A DNA stretch of 64,000 nt from Monocercomonoides exilis (Eukaryota > Preaxostyla > Oxymonadida > Polymastigidae): NCBI GenBank assembly GCA_001643675.2, contig LSRY02000012.1, forward strand, positions 1,428,501 through 1,492,500. Reading direction: 5' to 3'. The notes below the pieces were generated by a model that ran no database searches, was not told where the DNA came from, and saw only the letters and a list, made by a program, of their open reading frames with translations. Each line of letters begins with the position of its first letter. Position 1 is the first letter of the stretch. A program made the translations under genes and the position numbers. Positions 28,901 to 41,000 of the stretch are shown here, piece after piece.

Positions 28901-30322
28901 TCTCCTTCACGCTCTGTCTCACGCTCCAATTCTCGCTCTCGCTCTCGTTCAGATTCTGGTTCCAGATCCAGATCCAGATCGAATTCTCGATCGAACTCGA
29001 ATTCTTCGTCGAGGTCGCCATCCACTTCAGAATACAACAGACGAAAAAGAGGTGGGAAGGACGATACAAAAGGAAAGAGTGGCAAAGGAGGTGACAGAAG
29101 TCGTAGAAGTGTGAGTTCTTCGAATGATGAGTCTTCTCGTTCACCAAGTGCATCAAGGAGAGGGAAAAGAAGAGACAAAGACAGAAAGCCAGAGAAAGAG
29201 ACAGAAAAGGACGGAAAGAAGAAGAAAGCACAGAAGGACAGCGGAGCTGATGATTTCTTGGAGCAGCTGAAATCTCTTTCGATGGGTTCTGCCACTTCTT
29301 CTTCTTCTTCTCAAAATTCGACTTCTCCATTTGCATCATCATCTTCTACACCTTCTTCATCATCCTCTTCTTCTCTTTCTGTTGATTCGTCATTTGTTTC
29401 ATTTGTTACAGCTGAAGATCCTCTTTCCAACTACTTCTCATCAGTCTGCACTCCTCTTTTGTCATCAACATCCTCCGCTGGAACTCCTTCTATGTTCCAT
29501 CGCCTGACTGCCTCCATTTCGCCATCAACAAAAGACTTCTCAGCTGAAGTGACATTTATCCGCAAGCAATCCTTGATTGACCCCACGATGATCACCACAC
29601 GCCTGTTCTTCAAGAACAACACCAGCGAGACAATTGACTCAATCACGATGCTTCCGCTGCAGCCGAGCAAATCGGGAGAGCCACAGCGCAATGCTCGCCC
29701 GTTCACCCAGCTGATGCTGCTGGCTCCATCGGCTGTGATGGACACAGCACTGAACGTAGACTTTGACGACTCGCCGTCCCAGTTCTCGTTTGAGATTGAG
29801 GTGAAAGGACAGAAATACACTCTCACATTCTCACCACCTTCTGGAGAGCTCTGCAAACCACTCACCTTGGACGAGGCCAGCTTCAACAAAGAAAAGGAGA
29901 AGATGGGTGGATTGATGGAGTCATCAACAAAGTTTGCACTTCCTGCGAATCTTGATGAAGAGGAAGGAGAGAAGAAAGGCGGATATGACGATGAAGATGA
30001 TGAGGAAGAGAAGTTGGAGGCAGAGAGACAGAAGAGAAGTGGCATAACTGTGTCTCCAGTGTTGAGGCATGTGCTGAAGGCTGTTGCATCCACTGTGAAT
30101 GTTGCACTTGTGCCTCTTCCTTCCATGTCTGCATCCTCACAACGTATTTCTGATCCTTCTAGTGCGACATTTTGCTTTGCAGGTGCTTTCGTGAAAGGCG
30201 GATCAAAGATTCTTGTGAGAGTGGATATGGCAAAGAAGACTCTTCATGTATATGCTGAAGACATTATGATTGGAGGCTCTGTTAACGATGAAATCGCACA
30301 AAAATTGAAGAGAAAGCTTTAA
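25971..30322 (+). CDS. AP3B: AP-3 adaptor complex subunit beta
   Basis: Three exons, 25971-26018, 26087-27244 and 27359-30322 (4170 nt, 1389 residues; human AP3B1 about 1094). The N-terminal adaptin trunk is clear: KYLLDSLEPNKMFEALKRL, VKRLIYQFIVMNSRKSPDL, PLIRGLALRTLSSLNVPEI and DGSPYVRKAAAFAIPKL are typical beta-adaptin helices. HILREMQSYVHFSDKAV, which spans an intron, matches the AP-3 beta trunk. The hinge (about 28500-29280) is unusually rich in Arg-Ser dipeptides, followed by acidic/lysine and Ser runs; Ser-rich hinges are usual for AP-3 beta, but an RS domain is not. The C-terminus (from about 29410) fits the beta-3 appendage region. The subunit sorts cargo from endosomes or TGN to lysosome-like organelles. 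It is the head-to-head neighbour of VPS53. Confidence 0.9.
28590..29037 (+). repeat. Arg-Ser dipeptide-rich coding region in the AP-3 beta hinge
   Basis: Roughly 150 codons are dominated by Arg-Ser and Ser-Arg dipeptides, with CGC/CGT/CGA/AGA and TCN/AGC codons mixed. The codon mix indicates selection on the protein composition rather than simple DNA repeat expansion. Confidence 0.85.
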
Positions 30323-30774
30323 TTGCCCTGAAATTATCTTTTTAACTAATCATTTTAGGGTGTTAAAAGTCATTCAATTCAAATGTAATTTTCATTTAAA
30401 AGTTCTCACTTGACATTCTTTCTTTTTGTTTTTTAGCTTTTTAATATTTTTGTTAAAAGAGCGTTTGTTATCTTTAATGATTATTTTTTTGTTTTCCACG
30501 AGATAAAAAAAATTAAGGATATTAAAACTAATACCAAAATATTTTCAAGAAGACGCTTGTTGGAAAAAATGAAAATCAACTTTTTTTGATTGTTTCACAC
30601 TAACTTTAAATTTTTGAATTATTCATTATTCTAAACAAAATTCAATATTTAATTATTTGTGAATTCGGTGACATATTTTGAAACAATTTTATTCTGTCAA
30701 ATTGTTTCTATTTAAAATATTTCTTAGGAGTATTTGTATATTGTAATGAAGTGGTGATAACTTTCAAAAAAATC

Positions 30775-30799
30775 ATCTCTCCCTCTCCCTCCCTCTCTC

Positions 30800-30832
<33 letters not shown>

Positions 30833-30840
30833 CTCTCTCT

Positions 30841-30919
<79 letters not shown>
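30775..30919. repeat. (CT)n microsatellite
   Basis: About 145 bp of nearly pure CT dinucleotides, with CCCT and TTTCT interruptions in the first half and an uninterrupted CT run in the second. Confidence 0.95.
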
Positions 30920-30921
<2 letters not shown>

Positions 30922-31389
30922 GTTTTTCCCACAACAAGCACTGGTTTTTCGTGGAATTGAAAAGAACTTCACATTTCAAAAATAAATATGCTTTCGAATA
31001 CAATAAATTTTCTTTTCTTCCAATTCACCGAAAAAAAATATGATTTCAAAAATTATCACACATGTGTTTTCTGTTTTGTTATTGTATATAAACTTTGATT
31101 GATATGAACAACAAATGACGCTTTCAAATTATTTATTATTTTTATTTTATATTTTTTTGTTAATTTTGTGAAAAAGCAGTCAATTGGAAAACAGGCATTA
31201 TTCGAACAAAAATTGAAAGTTGACCAGAATAATAGCATAAGAAGAACAGGATATTTCAAATATTCTAAGTTTTTTGAAAAATAAATATAAAATGATATAA
31301 AAGAGTACAAAGAAGTTTGATTTTGAAAAAAATGATTCTCAAATAATAGATTGAACACATAATAACGGACATCACAAAAAATACCTTTC

Positions 31390-31587
31390 AAGATCGATTT
31401 CTCAATAACTTCAAAAAGAATATTTCTGATAATATTCCTCAAAATACACCTTATCCATGCAAACTCATTTTGTATTCCAAACGTGATTATGAAATTCTGG
31501 AATACAAAATGAGTTTGCATGGATAAGGTGTATTTTGAGGAATATTATCAGAAATATTCTTTTTGAAGTTATTGAGAAATCGATCTT
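31390..31587. repeat. 90-bp perfect inverted repeat with 18-nt spacer
   Basis: Arms 31390-31479 and 31498-31587 are exact reverse complements as far as I can read. Beyond them a few mismatches are followed by another short match (ATACCT near 31381-31386 against AGGTAT near 31591-31596). The element would fold into a very stable hairpin in DNA or RNA. No transposase frame, target-site duplication or RNA polymerase III boxes are obvious. It may be a fold-back or MITE-like element, a hairpin RNA source, or a sequencing/assembly fold-back artefact. Confidence 0.9.
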
Positions 31588-32060
31588 ATCAGGTATTTTT
31601 GCTCAATCTGTAATGCAACTCAAATTTCATTTTGTTTCTCATGAAAAACTATTTATCAGAACAAAAACGTAATTTACTCATTTGTTTAAAAGAAGAATTA
31701 TTAAAAAGTTGATAAGTGAAATTACATGCTTGTTGATATTTGCACATTTATATCGAAAATTAAAAAATTACAATAGAGAAAAAAAGAAAAAAAATTAACA
31801 AAAAAAAGTTGTAGACATTAAAAAATAATTATGTTGAAAAGCATTTCCAACTTTTATAAAAGTTTGTGGTAAATTATTCACACAAAACACTAAATATTCC
31901 ATTATCTCCTTACAAATAATAGAATACTTTTTGAACAACTATTTGTGGCAAAAACATAATTTATTAATGAAAAATAAATAAACATACAAAACATTTTAAC
32001 AAAAAGAAAACATGAAAATGAAGTGATAACTTTATTAAAAACAGATGAAATGAATAAGAT

Positions 32061-35000
32061 TTATTTCTTTGAAGTGAGAGTTTCAAATAGTGAAGAGCGG
32101 CCTGTTGGAGTTGATGCTCTTTTTTGCCCTGCTGATTGCTTTTTCTGGGTAATAATAGGAGAGAAAACTCCTGGTCTTGATGTGATTGTAGACGTTAATG
32201 AAGATGAAGATGAAGGAGTTGTTGAACGTGAACGAGGATATCCACCTATTTGCTGCGAATCGAATGTTGATGAAGAAGACAACGTACGAGTTCCAGATTT
32301 GCTCTGCATACGGCCGATAGATGTAGGTGGAGAAGGCTGATATGATGACGGAGCATCCTTTGAAGAAGTTAATTTTATATCTGATTTTCCATCCTCACCA
32401 GAAGAAGAAGATTCTGTCTGTACTGCTTGCTTCTGTTCCTGCTCAGACATCTCACGAAGATGCAGAGGTAATCTTGAATTGCCACTTTCCTTAAACAACC
32501 CACCAACAATCACAGTTGGTGTTATGCGTTTTGGAGATGAGCTAGATGCTCCACCAGCTGCTGTTCCACTTTGCAAAGTAGATGCTGCACCAGTTCCATC
32601 TCCACTTGCAGATAAATACTCTAACCCTGACTTTGTTGCACTTGGCTGCTGTGTCAATCTTGTTTCCATTTCGCTTAACTTTTTCCGTAAATCATCGTTT
32701 TCCCTTCGTGCGGCCTGTAGTCGATCAGCCAAGCCATCATGTCTTCTCTTCCACATAACCAAATCATCCATCTGACTCTCTCGACTCATGCTTCCACTAC
32801 CACTGCTTGCAGGACGCATCGATAGTGACGAAGAAGGTCTGTCTTTTGTATCAGTTACTCCGCTAGCTCCTCTTTTCCTGTACATGCTCATTGAAGTCGC
32901 AGATCGTGTTGTGTGTGGAGTAGAAGCTCGAGTACGTGCGGGCGAACTAGATTGAGTGGAGGTACCCGAAAGCATTGAGCTTCCCTTTTGCTCATCATTT
33001 GAAGTTGCTGAACGATCAGGAAGATCTGAGAGTGTATCGAGGAAAGGAGAAGAAAGCTCATCTAACACTCCTCCACCCCTTCCAGTTCCAATACTAACCT
33101 CAGCTCTTTCATCACCTCCCGCTCCTCCGCCAATCCCACTAAGTCCTGTTGACTCAAGCCAACCACGAATCTCGTCTAATTTGTTCATTGCATCTTCTTT
33201 CACTCTTTTTTCTTGAGTGATAATTTTCCGTAGGCGCTGTATTTCTTTCCCGAAGTGTTCTTCAATTTGTGAAGCTGTCTTTTGTGCTTTCACTTCTGAT
33301 CCTTCTGCCACTTTCAATTCGTTTTCTTTTCGTTCCAACTCCAAATACAACTTGTCAATATCCACATTGCTCCATCGACGATACTTTGCAAGCTGTTCTT
33401 CAAGCTGTTTCAGCACACGAGACTTTGTTGCTTTCCATTCCATCAACTGTGTTTTGTTTCGACTCTGCACATCCAAATCGTACTGTACCGTTTCCAGCTT
33501 TGAAACAGCATCATTTAGTTTAGTATTGCTCTGTTCCAACTGCAGCTCAAGCATCCGAATCTTTGCATCTCGTTCTTGTATCGATTCAAAGTTCTGTTCT
33601 CTTTCGAACTCTATTGCCTTTTCCAATTCTTCTGTTTTCTGCGACATTTGCTTCTTCAGCTCAAACTGCGAAACACGCGATTCGTTCTCCAATGTGGCAA
33701 CTTGTTTTTCAAGCTCTGCATTACTTTGCCTAAGTTGAACTAACTCACGTGTAACATCACGATTCCCAAACACACTCGATGTTCCGCTGAGAGCACCGGT
33801 ACCAGAATTTACATATCGCTGCTGGACATGGCCAGATGCAGCAGTAGACGATATAGAAGGAGTAGCTCCTGGAGCAGGAGACGTTGTTCTTAATCCTTTT
33901 GCAGCGTCTTTGAACCCGCTACCAGGAGCATAAGGAACAGAACCCGCAGCACCAGAAGGCCCAGCCACACCTCCACCAACTCCACCTCCTGCCGCTCCAG
34001 TTCCAGCTGATGCAACACTTATCTTCTTCAAAGAGTCCATTGTGAGCTGATGCAGAGTCAGAATAGCACTGTTTTGCATTTCCCCTTTGTACTTTCTGAA
34101 GTTACCTTCAGCAGCAAGCAGCTCTGCCTGCAACTTGGAGATAAGATCGTCATATTCCGTTTTTACCTCTTTCCGTATTGCCTCATCTTGCAGAGTCAAT
34201 GTTTTCTCAAGTTTAGTTACCAGATTTCTCAATCTTTCTATTTCAAACACAAAATTCACTGCTCTCTCTGCTATCTCACTTTGCACTCGCCTTCTCATCA
34301 TCTGCTCTCGAACAGCTTCCTCCTTCTTCATCACTGTTAGTTCGCGTTCAGCATCGTTAAGACGCTGCAAGAAGGCCTCGCCCAACAGCTGAGCTGACAT
34401 TTGCCCTTGTCTCTGCCGTTCGTCTCCCCAAATGCACAGTCCCTGAAGCATGTCTTCCATTGATGACATAAACAAAGAGCGGGTGAACAGTATTGCACTG
34501 TCGTCGCTGTCTGTAGTTACAGATATTCCTCTTCTTAGAAGCAAAGATACAGCTTCACTCACAACTCCAACTTTTTCTTCCCATGCTGCATCTTCTGCTG
34601 CAGAAGGAAGCATAATGGCTGTTCCAGAAGGGAAGAACGGAATTATCATTGAGTTACCACTTGCTGAAGAAGATGGCGAACGAACAACAAGAGGAAGGAA
34701 TGATGCAACCAACGATGATCCGCCTCGTTTGCGACGAGGAATAAGTGAAGTTATATTCGAAAGAGTGTTTCTCTCGCCATCGATGCCTGATCCACCAGAG
34801 GCAGATGCCAATGAAGATGAAGCACCAGATTGTAACGCTGTTGTTGGAGCTATTGCTGCTGAAGCAACTGCAAGCTCTGATCCAAGCTCAACATCCTTCC
34901 TGGCTTGCTCTTCCACAATCTGAGCAAAGAGAATCTCGCAATTCATCTCCACAAGAACCATTGCATCAATAATTAGCATTTTGTCCAGTTCTCTTCGAAG

Positions 35001-38000
35001 CGCATCCAACTGCAGTAAAGTCCATTCTCTTTCTGTTACACCTTCTGGTCTTAAATCCCGAGATGATGAAAGCTTCATTTCTTTCCCATTCATTCCACGA
35101 AGAGGACCACCTGAGGAAGCCCCAACAATTCCTCCAGCAGAGCTCGTTTTCACCGATGCAATATTTGTCATTGATCTTGCTGCAGTTCCCCCTCTTGTTG
35201 AAGTTAATTCTGTCTGAGTTTGGTTCATTGGAGCGTCTTTTTGAATGTTTTCTTCTTCCTTTCGTTCTCTGTGTTCATCAAACCATTTCAATGCGAGTGG
35301 AGTGAGTATTGTTTCAACATAAATCTTCGAAGCACGCGCATATTCCTCATTCGTTGCAATCTCTCTTACTCCAAGAACACGTGTAAGGTAAGTCTTTTTC
35401 ATTTGCTGCAGTGCAATTGAATCAATCAGGGACTGAATAATCACATGAAGTTGTTCCAATCCAGCAGCACTGCCATGCCGATGAACTGCAGCCTGGTCCA
35501 GGCAGCTGTTCACAGCTATGTCTATTATCAGCATCTCTTGCAACACTGCATTGCGCTCATTCGCTGGAATGTGTGTGAACAGAGAGCGTAAAGCCTCAAG
35601 TCGGGAAGGGCTGTGTGTAGAGGCTCTGAGGAATGATGGGATTGCAGGAGATGGAGGAAGAGAAGGAGACGGTAAAAGAGTCGAAGGAGTTGACACATTC
35701 CAGAATGGGTTTGAAGGCAGCGATGAATTCAACAGTTGAGATGGAAGCATTACAGAATTTGATGAAGAGAGTGACTGAGGATTTGAAGAGGCATCGTAAG
35801 AAGAACGCGAAGAAGAAGCAGAAGTTGGGGAGATATCAATCAGCGCTTCGCTCATCATCGGATGGAATTGCATCTCTGTCATCTGCGCAACAGAGCGCAT
35901 CTGACCTGGATGTGCAACTGGAGAAGCATGCACAAGCTCTCCTTGAATGATCTCTTCCTCTTCTGGCCACAGAAGCCCATCAAGAAATGCTGTCTCGTCA
36001 TCATCGTCTATTTCTTTACTTGCTTTTCCTTTGCCCTTTGTGCTGCTCTGTTTCCCTTTCTCTCCTTTTCCTTCTGCTGCCTTCCGTTTCCCCAACATCA
36101 GTAATCGGTGGTATGTTGGTCCCAGTGCTCCTCCTGCTGCTATCTGCTGCTTGATCATTTCTGCCTTTGCAGCAGCTTGCTCTTCAGGCGACTTCTCATC
36201 TTCATCTTTATCTTCTTCTGTTTTATCAGATCCGTCTTTCTCTCCAAAGTTTGAGCCTTGTTTCGTTTTATCTGAAGAACTGGCATCACCACTCTTTTTC
36301 ACTGTCTTTTCAGCTCCAAAGTCCATTTTTCCCGATCTTCCAGTGTCACTTTTTATTGCACTCATCCTCCTTCTCACCTTCTCAAGAAATCGGTTGTCTG
36401 CAAACATTCGTGCTGGTGTAGCCACCAAAACATCTGGAACGCCAATTGCGTTGTGTTTGGGCAAGGATGATGTGGATACAAATGAAGGAAGCAACGTGAG
36501 TGTCGGAGGGAATGTGTAATCAGGAGATAATTTTGGATGAATTGGAGAATAAAGCGGGGAAGTCAGACAATGAGGTGATGAAATGCCAATAGGACTGTTA
36601 ACATTTGTGAGCAGTGTGGATGTGAGAAGAGAAAATGGTCCGCCATTGTATCGTCCGTATGGCCCGTACCAAATAAGTGTTTCAACATCATTGATGAGTG
36701 AGTCATAAGCTGATGAAGGTGGGTAATAATACGAAAGTGATGCTTGTGTTGTGCCACTTCCTGGAATAGATGAAATTCGTGCCAATTTCAAATTCTTTGG
36801 CTTTTGTGTGACTGGTTGGACTGTGAATTTCACTCCAGCATGTTCCCATTCTCCTCCTCCATTCTCTGCTGCTGTTCGAATTGCAGACAAAACAGCAAAC
36901 GAATTAGTTCCAGTGGCAATGCAAACAGAACCTTCATCGTCAATAAATACACCACCACCTCCTTCTCCCACCATCTCAGCAACAGACGGATTCCATCCCC
37001 ACACAGACAAACCTGCATGTCCAACACCTTTCCCTCCAAGCAACCCTTTCCCAACTGCCACCGGCCCATCGTTTCCAGGCCAAGGAGGGCTCATCTCTGC
37101 TCCGCTGCTCCCACTGCTTCTGCTTCCTCCTTCAGTGCCTGTCAGTGTGTTTCCACCACCATAAGTTCCATGACTCCCTCCGCTCATCCCACTTCCGTTG
37201 CTGTGGCTGACCCATCCCCCTTCTGCACACGGTGCTCCCCAGCCAGCGCATTGCATCGAATGTGCTGCTGATTCATAGCTGAGCGAAGGTGGACACATCG
37301 CAGCTGGAAGGTATTTCCGCATGATGTATAAGTTCTGAATAATAGCTTGATGCTCTAAATAAAAAAGAAAGAGAAAGATGATAATTAATGAGAACGAAAA
37401 ATATTGAAAAATATTGAAAATTAATGAGGGAAATTCTGATTATTTTCATCTTTGTCTCTTGCACACCGCCATTACTTGCTGCAGCTGAATTTCCAGTTGC
37501 ACTTCCGATGGCAGCAATCGTCAGTGAGGCATTTGGATTAGACACAGCACCCGAGCGCAGAAGATGCTGGATTTGTCTCTGTTGTGAGGCAATCAACTCT
37601 TTCAATGCCATTCCGAGTGCTGATGACTCTGCCTCTGCATCTGCCATGTCTGCTGAAGATGTTTGGCCTAAAAGGGTTTTCGCATACGAGATTCAATAGT
37701 ACGACAATAGAATAGTTTAACATTAAATTTGAGAAATGCACAGTTCATAACAATTATAAAAAATAAAAAGAATTAAGCGAAAGAACCATACCAACAGAGG
37801 ATGATGAAGAAGTAGTGATTCCCATTCCACCATAAGGAAGTGAAGAAGCAGCTGTACAAAAAAAGAAAAACCAAACAACGAAAAGAACAACGATATCGAA
37901 TCACAAATAATCATTTCACAGAAAGGCAAAAGAAATACAAACATATTCCAGAAGATGATTGAGCAGAACTCATCGAAGTGAACGACACGCCAGCCGCTCT

Positions 38001-41000
38001 TCGAGCTGCTCTGATGCGCAGCAGGGCGTCCTGATAAGGCGAAGGAGCAAGTGGCGGAGCTCCAAAAACAGCCAAGTCTGCTGGCTGGTAGATCTCCCTT
38101 CTCCGCAATATCTGTGAAAGCTGTGCTGATGCTGCTCCTGCATTGTTGCGCCCCATCCGCTGTGTGGCAAGACGAGCGGAAGCGAAGCCTGATGGTGTTG
38201 ATGGAGTGGATGTCATCTGATTGGAAGAAGAGCCTGTTGGAGTCAGAAGCGAAAGATGGGCAAATGTTCTGTTTGTGCGTGTACCTAATGGAGAAGGTAT
38301 TGAAGTTAATTCTGATTTTCAAGGAGTTCGTTTCAACAAAAAGATAACAAAAATAGAAATACAGAAAATTAGTCATTATCAATTAGTTAGAAACAATATT
38401 CATAGTAACTAGTCAGGAAAATTTAATTTGCTAAAAGAAACATAATCAACAGCAGTACTCAACATTTCAAATCTCAAATGAAAATAGAATTCATAAATTC
38501 ATATCTCTTCATACCAGTTCCAGATGACATGCCCTGCATCCCTTCGGATGCAAAAGAAGCTGTCGGAAACAGCTCAGGATGCCTCATCATGAGCTCTCTG
38601 CCAAACGGACCAGAAAGAATATCCATTCCTGATATTTCAGTTCCAGCAAACGGAAACGGAGGCACATCAAACGGAGACTGCATTGCTGAAGCTGAGTGGT
38701 GTACACCTGGACCCATCTGCCCTCTTTCACTGTCAATCACAGCCTGTGCCGATGAGAGAAAGTGTTCTGTACCTTCCATCGAAGAGAAGTTTGTAGCACG
38801 TGTTGACTGAAACACTCCCGGGGGAGAGAAAATCCGATGGATGCGCATCTTTGTCCGTCGGAGAAAAGAGGCCAATGAATGATTCTGTCTTGATAAAAAC
38901 GCCTCCTCCAGTTGGCTGAAGAAGAGTCTGAATAGCAGGTCATATCTTGTTCTCTCATCCAACAGAAAAGCGCAAACAAGAAATGGATCACCAGCAAACG
39001 GAAGCTGATCCAGTTGGACTTTCAGAGAGTCTAATTCTGTGGGAAGTTTGCTTGATGATTGGCCGCTCCCATTCATTCCTGTTGCTGTTGTGGATGTGGA
39101 TGACGAAGACATTGATGATGATGAACTTGAAAGCGAAGTCGAAGAAGAATAGTAATTCACATTTCGAGTATTAGCAAGTGAAGGAGCTGCCAAAGAAAGA
39201 GTGCTTTTCGAAGTTTGTATTCCACTTGCTGCTTTGAGTGGATTTAGCTTTGCAGCTGCTGCCTGCTTGTTCAAATCATCCAAATTCATTTTGTCAATAA
39301 TACTTGGATTTGCCACAAGATACAGTGCTGTTGAGTAGATGTGCAGCTCTCTCAGCACAAACAGTAGAGATACAGCAGCACGCATGTTGTGCAGCATCAT
39401 CACATCTTCTCCAATCCGGAAAAGCTCTCGCTCATGTGGAATGTACCACACATTTGTAAGATTGCCTCCAACAAGCAAGTTCTCAAATGGTGTTGAAACA
39501 TTTGCTCTATGATTTTCTCCAGTCCTTCCAATCAGATCATCAGCTGTCATTGAGCCGCACACAAACGGAGAGATATTCGGGGATTGTGCCAGCTCTATTC
39601 GGAACTCTCGCAGTATCTGTGAATGCTGCACACGAAGTGCGAACATTGCCATGTCCTTTGACATATCTGAGCAAAATCCTCTGATCATGTCAAACTTCAG
39701 CTGCCTCAGTCTTTTTGAAATTTCCCCTCTCCGCTCCAGCTTCAAGATCGAAGCAACACGCTCACTGTATCCTTTCAGCCTCAATTCTCGCACAGACAGT
39801 TTTCGCGAATTCAACGGAACGAAAAAGGAGGATGCTTCTCGAAGGGCCAATCGCTCCCAGCGATTCAGCTTTTTCATTTGCTCAGCTGTTGATAGCTGCA
39901 TAGCAGAAGCAGATGATGCTAAGAACATTTCTGACCCATCTTCAGTTATATTAGTAACACTACCTTCCACACCTGATTGCGTTGCTGCAACAGAAGTCAA
40001 GAATGTCTCATCTTTTGGTATCAACCCAACTTCCTCTTCTTTCTCTTTCAGAAACACGAAAAATTGATCCAAGGGAATCTGATTGTATTGAACAACAATC
40101 TCCAACATGCATCGCTGAAGCACTTGCACTTGAACTGCATGTCGAAGATCGGTCAGTCCTTGTTCTCCAAACACCTTCGCACATCCAACAAACGAGGAGA
40201 AATCGAAATCAGCCAAATCTGGATCGAACTCTGAAATAGCAAAGTTCACATGCACAGTTGATGTGAATCCCTGAACCAGAGAAGCGACAGGACTTTTTGT
40301 TGAAAGTGACTGTGGTGATGGACTACTTTGAGGAGAGTATGCATCTGTTCCCAGTGGCTGTGGTGCATTTGAAGATGAAAGTTGAGGTGATTCGCTAGGA
40401 GATGTTGGAGGAGAAGCGCCAAAACCTTCAATTTGCTCAATTCCATCGTCAGTCAATGCCAAGTTCCCAATCACCTTGGAAGGATCTCCACGATCACGCT
40501 GCCAAAACGGCGCAACGCTGGTGCTCCCGGACAGACCTGATCCTGCTTGTGATGGTGTTGTTGTTTGTGTGTTGACAGAAGCAGCAACAGCAGCGTTGTA
40601 TTCTTCAAAGTTGATTGGCTCCAATTCGAATCGTCGAACACGCAATCCAACACACTCTGCCTGCTGCTTGTATACACCAAAGAGCAGCTCTGTCACTTTG
40701 TGCGCATACAGCAATTCATGTCTCAACCTCACTGCTTCCAAAGCGTGTGTCAGCGCAACCACAGAAATCATGCTGATTTGTGTTAGTGATGCAAGCGACG
40801 CACTCGTCGTTGATTGCCCTGATGTGGTGTCGAAGTACGAAGAAAGCTTAAGCTTCAGAATCTTCATTGTATATTGCACTCGGTTGGCATCGTAGCTACA
40901 TGTGCTGCCAAATGAATGAAGAGCAGCGGATGGCGAGTCAGCATTCTGAACAAGAGATAAAGACGACGGAGTTTGCACTGAACCTGTTGTAATCCGTTCG

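Larger units (their letters stand above)
30323..32060. other. Repeat-bearing convergent intergenic region
   Basis: 1.7 kb between the 3' ends of AP-3 beta and the giant gene. It contains the (CT)n tract and the 90-bp inverted repeat listed separately; otherwise it is AT-rich. The only longer frame (31056-31520, minus) covers one arm of the inverted repeat and looks accidental. Confidence 0.6.

Noticed and set aside
30775-30919. CRISPR-like or tandem array
   Set aside because: It is a dinucleotide microsatellite without spacers, in a eukaryotic genome.
31056-31520. 154-codon minus-strand frame
   Set aside because: It runs through one arm of the inverted repeat in AT-rich spacer, with no domain and Phe/Ile/Asn-biased composition.
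37273-38382. Separate small genes between the two largest minus-strand frames
   Set aside because: The segments join in phase as exons 4-6 of the giant gene with GTNTG donors and AG acceptors.
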